The notes beneath the pieces were generated by a model that was not told where the DNA came from, made no database searches, and saw nothing but the letters and a program-made list of their open reading frames with translations. From contig CM036755.1 in assembly GCA_020796225.1 (NCBI GenBank), positions 79,803,772 to 79,867,771 on the forward strand: 64,000 nucleotides of DNA. The letters are read 5' to 3'. The position numbers were made by a program, and so were the translations under genes. Positions 21,590 through 31,589 of the stretch are shown piece after piece. The stretch comes from Arion vulgaris (Eukaryota > Mollusca > Gastropoda > Stylommatophora > Arionidae). Numbering within the stretch: position 1 is the first letter of the stretch; the number at the start of each line of letters is the position of its first letter.

Positions 21590-22215
21590 TGGCTCTATTA
21601 TCTGATTTCTTTTTCTTGTATTATGCTGTTATTGGTGGTTCGTTGTATTCCATTCTCATTAAATGTCCGAACCACTGCATTTGTTGTATTTCGATGTATT
21701 CGGTGCATGAAGTTATGTCCACTCTGCTTCTGATATCCTTGTTTCGTAGTCTGTCTTTCCTGGTGACTCCACTGCCTTCCTCAAGCATTTCATTTCACAC
21801 ATGGTGAGCTTTCTGTGGTATACTTCTGTCATGGGTCAAATTTAGTACTGGTAACAAAGTATTAGTAGAAAATACTTTTATCGTGTCTTTTCACTTCCAT
21901 CTTGATCTTTGGGTGTTGTAGTAACGGTCCCAGCTGGTAGGTGACTGCATTTGCTTGTTGTCATCCTGTCTTTACTTCTCTATTGAGTTTTCCGTCCTCT
22001 GTAGAAATGCTACCTACACTAATGACTGCATTGCAAACGTTGACCATGCGACTATCTATCGGGAAACGTTCTTTCCCTTTCGGAAGGGTCGCAAATTTAG
22101 TCACCTGGCTAATTGTTCTCTTATCTTGGATCATCCCCGACACGCCATGCCTGATTCTCATTCTCTTAACCTCACTAGTTTTCTGTGAAGTGGTGGTCTT
22201 GTATGTATGAATGGT
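21590..22215 (-). pseudogene. LINE C-terminal region, group A
   Basis: Reading minus-strand from 22215, frames give GSISTEDGKLNREVKTG, then QANAVTYQLGPLLQHPKIK, then CEMKCLRKA-like and final HAPNTSKYNKCSG-type sequence. The order matches group A LINEs. At least three frameshifts interrupt it. Confidence 0.75.
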
Positions 22216-22929
22216 CGGAGTTTTCCCTGGAGTTAAATGCTTAGTAATGTCTGGAATTTGCTATCGGCAACAGGAAAGAATAAACTAGTTTTAATAGTTG
22301 TCTGACGTCATATCTAATGTCATCATTTACTTATGATCACCTGGATTCACAGGTGTGTCATGGAGGTATTCAATTACCGGCAACGATATACCTGTTGAGC
22401 TGTATATTATATATGTTTGTGGATTACTAAAAATAAGTAACTTGGCAATGAGAAGAGAATGCGGAAGATGAAGAAGAAACGTTTTTATTTTATTGTGTTT
22501 TCCCGTCATGAATTCAGGCGCTGTCTTGATTTATTTTTGCATGAAGTCTTGTTTTCCGTATCACTAGTGCCCCACCATGCAATCAGATCGTACCCCAACT
22601 TCAGCGATGAGATATCAAGAAAATGAGAAGATTGCGAGATGTTGGTAAGTAAGACTAGATGAACAGAAATTTGAGAAGAAAACTAGTCACGACAGAGAAA
22701 TAACAAAATTCAAGATATTGAAGATTGTGGAAAATACATTGAGAAGTTTTTAAAAAACTCCACGTACAGTGTTTGAAATGAAAGGAAGAGAGGGTAAGGA
22801 AAGACCTAGAGAGACATGAAGACGAACTGTTCTACCCAGCTCTATCCATTGGCCGGTTATCTGATATGTTGGCAAAGCCAGCCAGTCTGTCTTCTATCTT
22901 ATTGCCAACGACACCCATGTGGATGTCTT
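22216..22929. other. No gene recognised
   Basis: AT-rich sequence with faint LINE-like motifs near 22790-22830 (AGGAAAGACCTAGAGAGACA) but no clear frame. Confidence 0.35.
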
Positions 22930-23230
22930 ATGTTTCAAGAGGAAAGGAATGAGGAAATAATTAAGAGAAGAAGACGAAACAGAGGGGGCAAAACTTCATG
23001 CATCAAATTCATTGAAAGACAACAAATGCAGTGATTTGGACATTTAATAAGAATGAAATACAACCAACCACCAATAGCAGCATACAATAAAAAGAGATCG
23101 GGTACTAGAGCTAAGGGAAGACCAAGAAAAAGAGGAAAAGACAATATCAAGACCATACTAAATAAACACAGATATAACAAAACAAGGGCGACTCAACTGG
23201 CCCTGGAAAGCAAATTAAAGCTCCCACCCC
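22930..23230 (+). pseudogene. LINE C-terminal fragment, group A
   Basis: It reads ERNEEIIKRRRRNRGGK, CIKFIERQQMQ, stop, FGHLIRMKYNQPPIAAYNKK and GTRAKGRPRKRGKDNIKT. The stop replaces the Trp/Lys of the WFGHL block. Confidence 0.78.
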
Positions 23231-23477
23231 TACGCTTAACGGCAAGAGTGGACAGCCAATTCTATCATCAACATGGGGAAAGACAATAGATAGATAGAAG
23301 ACTAAGGTAACGAATAGGAAGATGATGTCTCAGAGAGGATAATAACACTAGACAGTCATGATGCTGCGAGTTTAACACACTAATTACCAATTCCCGCAGC
23401 ACGTGTCCGTTTATCTGCCCCGGTTGGCCATGTACAACGCACTACACATAATTTATTTCACTATTAAGTTTGCTCTA

Positions 23478-23600
23478 TGATATCTATCTGAATAGATCTA
23501 TTTGTTCTCTGTTTATGATATCTATCTGAATAGATCTATTTGTTCTCTGTTTATGATATCTATCTGAATAGATCTATTTGTTCTCTGTTTATGATATAAA
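23478..23600. repeat. 38-bp tandem repeat
   Basis: Three full units plus a partial, each with ATGATATCTATCTGAATAGA and TCTATTTGTTCTCTGTTT. GATATC and AGATCT palindromes occur in every unit. Confidence 0.93.
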
Positions 23601-23637
23601 AATATTTTGCTCGTTACGTGCTCTTAACTAATTCTTT

Positions 23638-23840
23638 CGCCCGCCTGCCCAGCGTGTTCGTAGCGAGTTGGACGATGGGTGACAAGCCCCCTGTGAGTGC
23701 GGTTCAATTTCACGGACTGGCAGAAAAGCCACATGCTCTCCAGATTTACGGTTTTCGTGGCACCGAACCGAAGGGATACGATGTCCATGGCACCGAACCG
23801 AAGAGCTCAAAGCTCAAGTGGTTCTGGAGCGGAAAAAAAT
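23638..23840 (+). mobile_element. SINE-C, copy 3
   Basis: CGCCCGCCTGCCCAGCGTGT head with A-box-like GTAGCGAGTTGGACGATGGG. The B-box is damaged (GCGGTTCAATTTCACGG). The body shows two adjacent copies of a unit with GGCACCGAACCGAAG, the internal duplication typical of this family. Confidence 0.85.
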
Positions 23841-24242
23841 GATTCTTTCCCATTCGTGTTGCTTGTTCTAAAAGTACATTTATTTGTCAACAAAACTTCA
23901 TGTCATTCGTCAAATTCAGTTTGTTTCTTTTATTAAATAAGTAAACTGCAGCGTAATTGAAATACACAACTAACTGCGCAGTACAAAGGTGAAGATCAGT
24001 TAATTAGGTCACAACGTGTTTTTGCAATGCGTTAGTACATATAGTGTACGCTCTGGAATTTTCTTTTCTGGATGGTATGCAAAATAAAATTCCAAAAGTA
24101 TTAAAACTGTAACGAGAGCTATGGCGAGGTGTATTCGCTTTGGGTTTTTTGTGTGTTTTTGTATATCCTAGCGATTCTCAAATCGAGATTGACGCCATAC
24201 CAAGGAATGTTTCATAAGGAAGTAATAAAATGATAAAATATG
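23841..24242. other. No gene recognised
   Basis: AT-rich; neither coding nor repeat structure seen. Confidence 0.4.
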
Positions 24243-24257
24243 GTAGTAGTAGTGGTG

Positions 24258-24297
<40 letters not shown>

Positions 24298-24540
24298 TGA
24301 TAGTAGTGGTAGCAGAAGTAGTAATAGTAGTGGTAGTAGTGGTAGTAGTAGTAGTGGTAGTGGTAGTAGTAGTAGTAGTAGTAGTAATAGTGGTGGTGGT
24401 AGTAGTAGTAATAATGGTAGTAGTGGAAGTGGTAGTAGTAGTAGTAGTAGCAGTAGTAGTAGCAGTAATAGTAGTAGTAGTAGTAGTAGAGTAGTAGCAG
24501 CAGTAGCAGCAGCAGCAGCAGCAGTAGTAGTATCAACAGT
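24243..24540. repeat. (GTA/GTG)n trinucleotide tract
   Basis: About 300 bp of GTA, GTG and GCA triplets. All plus frames are open (poly-Ser/Gly, poly-Val) as a consequence. Confidence 0.96.
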
Positions 24541-24649
24541 AATAATTATACTATTAGTATAAGTAATGCAGACGACCAGACACCCATATGTGGCTCTGAA
24601 ATGGACACCTGGGTGGCAAGAGAGGTATGGTATGGCTAGAGTGACATGT

Positions 24650-24833
24650 AGACGAACTGTATACAGAGAAAGAGAGAAAGAGAAGAGGCAGGAAAGACCT
24701 GGAATGAACTAGGTTGGCTTGCTCAAGGCAGATCTAGTTAGAGGGAAGTTGCTGATGTCTATGTCTTCAGGGAGTTAAGAGAAGAAGAAGAAGAAGAAGA
24801 AGAAGAAGAAGAAAAAGAAGAAGAAGAAGATGA
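24650..24833 (+). pseudogene. Probable LINE 3' end with (GAA)n tail
   Basis: GCAGGAAAGACCTGGAATGA resembles the GRPxKTWxE block of LINE C-termini, and (GAA)n at 24779-24832 would be the tail. The frame is too broken for group assignment. Confidence 0.45.
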
Positions 24834-24904
24834 AATAAACAAGTTCACACTAAGTAAGATAAAAACTATGTAGTCACAGTTTATGTTAAGCTACAAGCGC
24901 ACAT

Positions 24905-25353
24905 CTCGACAAGAACATATATAATATACCTTCATACGAGGGCAAGTCACTCGACAAGAACATATATAACAGACCTTCATACGAGGGCAAGTCACTCGAC
25001 AAGAACATATATAACAGACCTTCATACGAGGGCAAGTCACTCGACAAGAACATATATAACAGACCTTCATACGAGGGCAAGTCACTCGACAAGAACATAT
25101 ATAACAGACCTTCATACGAGGGCAAGTCACTCGACAAGAACATATATAACAGACCTTCATACGAGGGCAAGTCACTCGACAAGAACATTTATAACATACC
25201 TTCATACGAGGGCAAGTCACTCGACAAGAACATATATAACAGACCTTCATACGAGGGCAAGTCACTCGACAAGAACATTTATAACATACCTTCATACGAG
25301 GGCAAGTCACTCGACAAGAACATATATAACAGACCTTCATACGAGGGCAAGTC
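24905..25353. repeat. 45-bp minisatellite
   Basis: Ten units with ACTCGACAAGAACATATATA and CTTCATACGAGGGCAAGTC. Two units share the linked variants ACATTTATAACATACC, spaced 90 bp apart, hinting at segmental copying within the array. Confidence 0.97.
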
Positions 25354-25477
25354 AATAAGTCACAAATGGCTGTAGAAAAATAACTAAATATGATAGGCGA
25401 TTAAACAAAGTCAGGTATAGGCAGTATTACATAAGTAGTGAAAAATTCATGATAAAATATGAAAATAAACAACAGTC

Positions 25478-25512
25478 AACGTTTCGGTGCTAGACCTTTA
25501 TCATTTATACAT
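25478..25512 (-). other. Penelope-like end motif
   Basis: The minus strand reads ATGATAAAGGTCTAGCACCG then AAACGTTG, similar to 18901-18930 on the plus strand. The layout of two strands around GAAAC resembles hammerhead-like motifs reported in Penelope-like elements, but the core is not complete. Confidence 0.3.
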
Positions 25513-25529
25513 ACATTGTCTGGTATCTA

Positions 25530-25770
25530 TTTCTTCTTCTCCTTTCAACATCTCAACGGAGCATAGGTCTTCAACAATGTTCTTCCTCTCTCTTGCCATC
25601 CCTTCTTTCCTCGTTTTACCTATCCTTTTAATAAATTAGTCTCCAGCTCTCTGCTCTATGTATTTCTAGACCTTCCCCTACGCCTCTTTCCCTGCCGGTT
25701 TCAAAATAGTGCTTGTCTAGCAATGTTTACGGTCGGTCTTTTCAATGTATGTTCTATCTATCGTCATCGT
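25530..25770 (-). pseudogene. LINE C-terminal fragment, group H
   Basis: Minus-strand similarity to 15125-15410: GGAGCATAGGTCTTCAACAA, CTTGCCATCCCTTC and CTCCAGCTCTCTGCTC line up in order. Its 5' edge runs into the 49-bp array. Confidence 0.72.
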
Positions 25771-26138
25771 GTAACAGAAACATACACACAAGTTTGTATG
25801 TTCTATCTATCGTCATCGTGTAACAGACACATATACACAAGTTTGTATGTTCTATCTATCGTCATCGTGTAACAGAAACATACACACAAGTTTGTATGTT
25901 CTATCTGTCGTCATCGTGTAACAGAAACATATACACAAGTTTGTATGTTCTATCTATCGTCATCGTGTAACAGAAACATACACACAAGTTTGTATGTTCT
26001 ATCTATCGTCATCGTGTAACAGAAACATATACACAAGTTTGTATGTTCTATCTATCGTCATCGTGTAACAGAAACATACACACAAGTTTGTCTGTTCTAT
26101 CTGTCGTCATCGTGTAACAGAAACATACACACAAGTTT
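25745..26138. repeat. 49-bp tandem repeat starting in LINE sequence
   Basis: Eight units containing GTATGTTCTATCTATCGTCA and TCGTGTAACAGAAACATA. The first 20 bases match the LINE segment GTATGTCCTATCCATCACCA at 15376, so the array grew from the broken 5' end of the group H fragment. Confidence 0.95.
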
Positions 26139-26194
26139 TGTTTTTTAAAAGAAGAAATAAGTAAAAGAAATGTGAGATTAATGAATTTAAGAAC

Positions 26195-26227
26195 AAAATA
26201 CGCCTGTGGCAAAGTTCAGACAAGCTA

Positions 26228-26263
<36 letters not shown>

Positions 26264-26265
26264 AC
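26195..26265 (+). pseudogene. LINE 3' tail, group C
   Basis: GGCAAAGTTCAGACAAGCTA and TTTGATGATGATGATGATG match 4938-4985, extended by a pure (GAT)n tail. Confidence 0.7.
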
Positions 26266-26519
26266 AAGTAAACAAAGAAGAAATACGTAGATGAAATGTG
26301 ATATAAAGGAACTCAAGAACAAGATAGAGAACAGATAGGAGAAAACAGGAGACCGGGAGGAGAAGACAAAACACATGTCACATATGTTCACAAGATGCTG
26401 AACTCCAATGTTTCTACGGTTGCTATATTTAAACTGAGACATGTGGAAACAAGATACACATCTGTACTTTGTAATGTCATACAGTACACTGTCTGCTTTT
26501 TTTATACATTAAATCTACA

Positions 26520-26775
26520 CTATTGTCAATCAATCAAGTGCCATGTCTGCCGGCGTAGGTGATCATGTCTCTCCACAACTCTCTCTCTCCCTCTCTCTCT
26601 CTCTCTCCTTGGTGCAGGCAATCAGTTCATCTTTTGTCAAACCACGATGTTAGACTATCCAGCATCTTCTCCCTCTGTCTTCCACGATATCTCCCTGAAT
26701 TTTACCTGTTGTCACCAAATGTTCTCTCTCGCGCGCGATCACCGCTTAGACTGATGTACCAGATTTACACATGAA
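26520..26775 (-). pseudogene. LINE 3' end, group E
   Basis: Minus-strand pieces give VTTGKIQGDIVEDRGRRCW, TKDELIACTKERERERE and WRDMITYAGRHGT then stop. These match the C-terminal end of the plus-strand element at 45560-46205. A (GA)n expansion (26580-26606) lies within the Arg/Glu stretch. The tail is TTGATTGATTG. Confidence 0.8.
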
Positions 26776-26884
26776 TTCTGCTTATGTTATTAAGGACTCC
26801 GTCCCTCCGTACAGTTTCTCATTTATTTCGATATTTTCCTGCCAGGTTTAGTTTCTCATGACTGCTAGTAGTGGGTAGTCTTGC

Positions 26885-27250
26885 AGTAAGTGCTCTGCCG
26901 TCATGTCCGCCTGCTCCCAGTGGCACAGGCTAGTTGTGCCAATTTAAAATTTGTTATACATGTGATATTGGAGTCTGTTATGGCCGATACGGAGGCGGAA
27001 TATGATAACTTGTTTGCTACGGGACATATTATAGTACCAATCTTTAGCGCTGTGTTGAAGGTGGTCTTGCGACCATTTCTCTCTGTATCGCCGATGGTTG
27101 TTTTAGTCTCCTCGTAGTTGATTTCATAATCAGTCTGCGGCAGTCGCCTACCTGCCTTTGCTAGCCTGTCTGCCTCTTCGTTTTCCCTTATGTTGCAGTG
27201 TGATGGGATCCACCGTATGACTGTGCGTTTGAATGAGTTTGTTGCCAAAT
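26885..27250 (-). pseudogene. LINE RNase H domain, group RH
   Basis: A minus-strand 115-codon frame (27248-26901) reads TVIRWIPSHCNIRENEEADR then LAKAGRRLPQTD. WIPSHxxIxxNExADxLAK is the catalytic His/Asp region of LINE-type RNase H. Downstream residues resemble the usual short linker before the Cys-rich end. Upstream RNase H blocks (DSxS) are missing. Confidence 0.85.
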
Positions 27251-27464
27251 GTTCTACATCAAATTCCTCCCCCTCTTTCGTTTTCCCGTGGGTTCCATGA
27301 AAGGGCCCTTTGTGTTATATTACGTCACACGACTATGACATGTCATGTGAACTAACTTACTCAGTTGCCGAGACAACGTGATTTATGAGTCAATGTTTCT
27401 CGATGTCCAGTTTTTGTAGTATGTCTATATTTTTAATCGTCTTTGTCTATGAAAATGAAACTCG

Positions 27465-27665
27465 TGTCATATCCTTTACAGTACGTAGCCATCAACAACA
27501 GTAAACGAGTCGTCAATTTTATAGGCACCACTTATACGTTCAGTAGTTTGCCATTGTTTTCTGAACGGTGAGGTCTTTTTTTATCGTTCGAAAAATCCAA
27601 GGGAACTAACTTGCTTCCAAACTTGTTCGCTGCGGAGTTTGAACCAGGTACGTTTGGGTTGTAAT
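27465..27665 (-). mobile_element. SINE-E, copy 2
   Basis: The body AAACGAGTCGTCAATTTTAT and CACCACTTATACGTTCAGTA and the B-box side GAGTTTGAACCAGGTACG are clear; the A-box end is cut at about 27662. It is about 85-90% similar to copy 1 by eye. Confidence 0.82.
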
Positions 27666-27670
27666 TGAGA

Positions 27671-28094
27671 ACAAGAAGTTTTCTTTGCAAGAACCCACAG
27701 AGGAAGCAACGGAAGCAAAGAATATGATTAACAAATAAACAGTGTACAAGTTAAGAGCTTCTGAAAAAAAAAATAGAGAAACACAGGATTCAAACCAATT
27801 ATCCTCCTTTCCTACGTGACTCCCATGTATAAGTTAGGATGATACACCTTTGCATGAGACTTTTCATCGAGTGTCATATTGGTGCGCTGACTGAAAGAAA
27901 AAAAAAATTATATATCAGACTCGCCAAATATGCCGCCAACATCAAAGGAAACCATTATCTTACAAAATCCAGGTTTTCTATAGCAATTTCTTCCATCAGA
28001 TATTTGCGTCGGTATAATTCTAAAATTGGGTGCAACGTTTCTCTACTGTAGAATTGATGGTTTTGCTGCAATTCGCATTGGACTGTGGGCATGA
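27671..28094. other. No gene; possible tRNA-like motif
   Basis: On the minus strand GGTTTGAATCCTG at about 27787-27799 resembles a B-box, with no clear A-box. Nothing else recognised. Confidence 0.3.
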
Positions 28095-28470
28095 GTTGTT
28101 GGACTATAAAAGAAAACTAGTCACGGCAGAGATGAGGTGTCTACGCAGAATGCTGGAAGTAACAAGAAGAGACCGGTTTAGAAATGAAAACATCAGGAAA
28201 AAGTGGGTACAACATCAGTACTGAACTTCATCAAGAAACAATAAATTAAATGATTCGGCCACATAAGCAGATTACCAACAGACAGTGCACCTCAAAGAGT
28301 AATGTTATTCCGATATAATGGATACAAAGCAAAAAGTAGGCCACGCAAAAGGTGGACCTCAGAGATAACAGAGGCAACGAAAGATACTGTTTATGTAGCA
28401 CACACAAAAACCGTTCTAGAAACCCCTCTTATCCTGACGATGTGGGGAAAAACGGGATTGAAGAAGAAAA
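28095..28470 (+). pseudogene. LINE C-terminal region, group A
   Basis: It reads AEMRCLRRMLEVTRRDRFRN, ENIRKKWVQHQY and later KAKSRPRKRWTSEITEAT. Its sister copy is on the minus strand at 40021-40285 (EMKCLRRMLGISRRNQFLNE). Frameshifts remove the WFGHL box. Confidence 0.8.
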
Positions 28471-28734
28471 AAAGAAGAAAGATGTGACCAGATTCTTCAG
28501 AGGTTGTTTATGGTCCACTTTAATCTACAGCTTCCTAGTCTTGTTTCCTTGGTAACCAGAGAGGACGCTACACAAATAGGAAACCATTGTTGAGATGTTC
28601 TTATTCAATTACTAGACTGTTGAGACAAATCAACACAGACAATCCGGTCAAGTTGATATTGTCTCAACAAATACGACGTTTGCTACTTTCTGGAAACTTT
28701 CGGGGAGTTTTAATGTGTCTTGTTGTCGATTTGC

Positions 28735-28861
28735 TGGACTGTATGTCTGTGTCTTTATCTGTCTCTCTGTTTCTTTTTTTTTCTCTGGGTGTCTGTCTTC
28801 CTGTATCTCTGTCCATCTGTTTGTCTTTCTGTCTTTTTGTTCTCTGTCATTCATTTGTCTG
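28735..28861. repeat. TGTC-rich simple sequence
   Basis: Irregular GTCTG/TGTCT repeats ending CATTCATTTGTCT, which matches the minisatellite on the far side of repeat X (30336 onward). Confidence 0.7.
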
Positions 28862-30335
28862 GGGTCAAAGACGCATGAGGTGGTGTGCCAGGATTAGTGA
28901 GCCGGCACTAATCAAGACCCTGTCTCCTACCTCCACGTGATGACACTGGAAACAGACTTTGGTTCCGGTCTGGCTAAAGGGGGCAGGGATCGGAGAGATA
29001 CTGGTAGTGGTAGCAGTGTGAGAACGAAAAAGAAATGCAGGTCCATACGAACAAAATGCACAAATCTCCTGGCCGACGTCCAACAAAACATTGCTCAAGT
29101 TCCCGAACAAAAAGAAGCAGTAGCGAAACGTCTCTGATATAAGCCCTACTCCCCCGGAGTAAGGGCCGAACACAAATAGCTATCTCCGGAGCAGGAGACT
29201 CCATACACAAGCTCGAAGTGTAAGTTAAAGGTCCCGCCACAAATTACTAGTTTCTCTGCCGATGGGAGATTAGTAAACATGAAAGGATGATAGGTGCATC
29301 CAGTGACGAAACGTGTGCCCACATAGGGCGAAACTCGAAGCCCTGAGGAGGGGCAAACATTGCCAGCTCGGGTGCAAGAATAAATAAGTCAGATACGTAA
29401 CGAATAAAAGTCTACCCTCGTGTCGGTACGAAGGAAGATTGCAGCTGACTCCGCATCGGTGGCCTGGTGCAGATACATGTACTGGGCAAGGTTTGCCGAG
29501 CGCAAAACATAAAGTTGCGTTTTAGTGCATAACGAAACTACCCTCCTGGGAAAACCGTGCAAGGTACTGTTGCGATAACAATTAACATCCCCGGAAAAAC
29601 TGAGGTGGGTGATGCCTAACAGAACTGCCAGCCTTGGGGCAACCAGGCAAGGTACTATTGCAGTCACAACTAACATCTCCGGAAGAACTGGGACGGATGA
29701 TGGTGGCGAGCGCAAAATCTTCAGTTGCGTTGCTAGCGCCGATTGAAACGACCCTCTACATTATTTGTGCTTGGCCCCAGGCCGGTGTTTTCCGAGGCTA
29801 ACTGCAAATTGCCACGTACCGACACGCGTCTAGAAAAGGCTGAGAATGTTCCTACTCCGGATCAAACTCAAAATTGAACGGTAAAGTAAGGTTGATAATG
29901 TAAAGATCTGACAGGCTGTCCGGGTCCGAACATTGACGAAGGCCGATACTTTACACGGTGTTTTATACGAGTAAGACGCCGTCCGAGGACAAATTTATAA
30001 GCCCTGTGAAATGTTCTTAATCCGGAACGATCTCACAGTCAGAAAGGGCATAACAGATTAACTCACTGTCTTGGCGTAGATCACAAAGCCCATATACGGC
30101 AAAGCTGATCGAAAAGGCGAAGATCAGGGCCGACATAATCGGCAGAAAGAATCGTACCCTAGGAAAGCTCACCTAGTAAATCAAAAGCTGGCTGAAACCG
30201 GATGGGTGAGCCTAGTCACCATGGGCGCACAATCGTCCCGACGTACATCACTCCGTTCTTGTTAAAGGACCAATTATATATCACAAAAAGAATGATAAAA
30301 TTGGCCGTGAAGAATGTTCGAAAAGAAGAAGAAGA
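28862..30335 (-). repeat. Unidentified dispersed repeat X, copy 2 (longest)
   Basis: Reverse-complement match to 16130-17195 with extra sequence on both sides. Its minus-strand 5' part (30330-30150) resembles repeat Z. Two adjacent blocks share TCCGG(A/G)GATGTTA followed by AGTACCTTGC (29680-29570), an internal tandem duplication. The same 12-mer ATTCATTTGTCT flanks both sides (28850-28861 and 30336-30347), as if the element inserted into the TGTC-rich minisatellite. It is GC-richer than its neighbours. The longest frames (about 110 codons) have no recognised domain. Confidence 0.7.
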
Positions 30336-30560
30336 TTCATTTGTCTCTCTGTCTCTTTGTTCTTCTGTCATTCATTTGTCTCTCTGTATCTTTGTTCTTC
30401 TGTCATTAATTTGTCTCTCTGTCTCTTTGTTCTTCTGTCATTCATTTGTCTCTATGTCTCTTTGTTCTTCTGTCATTCATTTGTCTCTATGTCTCTTTGT
30501 TCTTCTGTCATTCATTTGTCTCCCTGGCTCTTTGTTCTTCTGTCACTCGTTTGTCTCTCT
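30336..30560. repeat. 35-bp minisatellite
   Basis: Six units of TTCATTTGTCTCTCTGTCTC plus TTTGTTCTTCTGTCA, with minor substitutions. Confidence 0.93.
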
Positions 30561-31260
30561 CTCTCTTTTGGGGTTTGTTTCTGTCCTTATGTGTCTGAAT
30601 GTCCATCTGTTTGTCTGTATGCCCGTCTGCTTGTCACTTTAACCATATGTTTGTCTCACTATCCATCCATTTGTCTTACTGTCTATCTGTTTGTCTGTAT
30701 GTCAATGTGTTTATCTACCTGTCTAGATATACAGACTCATACAGAGATAGATAAGCACAGGGTAGACAGACAGACAGACATAAATACAGATAAACAGGCG
30801 GAGAATGACAGAGGTTGGCCAAGACACAAAAGTACATATAGTCACACTGAATGACAGAGACAGGTGTGTAGGGACAGACAGGTAAACACAGATAGACAGG
30901 TAGCCAGGGATGGACAGGCCGATACAGGCAGACAAATACAGGCAGTCATGAACGGAGAGGCAGATACAGGCGCTAGGCAAGCAGAACCAGGCAGGCAAAT
31001 ACAAGCAGAAAGGGACAGGCAGGCAAATGCAGGCAGGTAGAAACAGATAAACAGACAGAGAGAAGTCTCATATACAAAAGCAGTGATACACAGACAGACA
31101 AGCAAAGACAAACACCGACAAGTAAGCTGAGACTGACAGAAACAGACAGGAACAGAAAGACTATCAGACCCAGACAGACAAGCTGCTAGACATAGAAATT
31201 GACAGACATGCAAACATCAGATAGAAATTCATGTAGATCGACAGAAAAACAGAAATAAGA
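30561..31260. repeat. (TGTC)n then (GACA)n, strand-switching simple repeat
   Basis: Up to about 30725 the plus strand is rich in TGTCTG; from about 30730 it switches to the complement, GACAGACAGA and AGGCAGGCAAATACAGG types. The two halves are inverted relative to each other and could pair as a long imperfect hairpin. Confidence 0.85.
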
Positions 31261-31589
31261 CAAATATATGAAAAAATAAGATACAGACTCGATAACAGAC
31301 AAATATTACTTGAAACAACAGACTCCAGCGCTAATCTTAACACACAGTTCTCCAGGCATGAAACCAAAGATGATTGCGCGAGATAGGAACCATGTGCCGC
31401 TTCCAGGACCACCCTCCCGCCGATCAACACGTGTAACCCTCACCAGCACATTGACGTCATAGCTTTCTAGAATGTTCTACCTTTCTCTGTTGTTCTATAG
31501 AACCACAAAATACAATATCCAAGTTTTTGTTTTCAGAATTTGATGTAGTCAGGAAATCTTCTTATTTTGTTGTTTGTTGTTTTCTTGTT
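31261..31589. other. No gene recognised
   Basis: Ordinary-looking sequence between two repeats, without coding or repeat signature. Confidence 0.4.
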
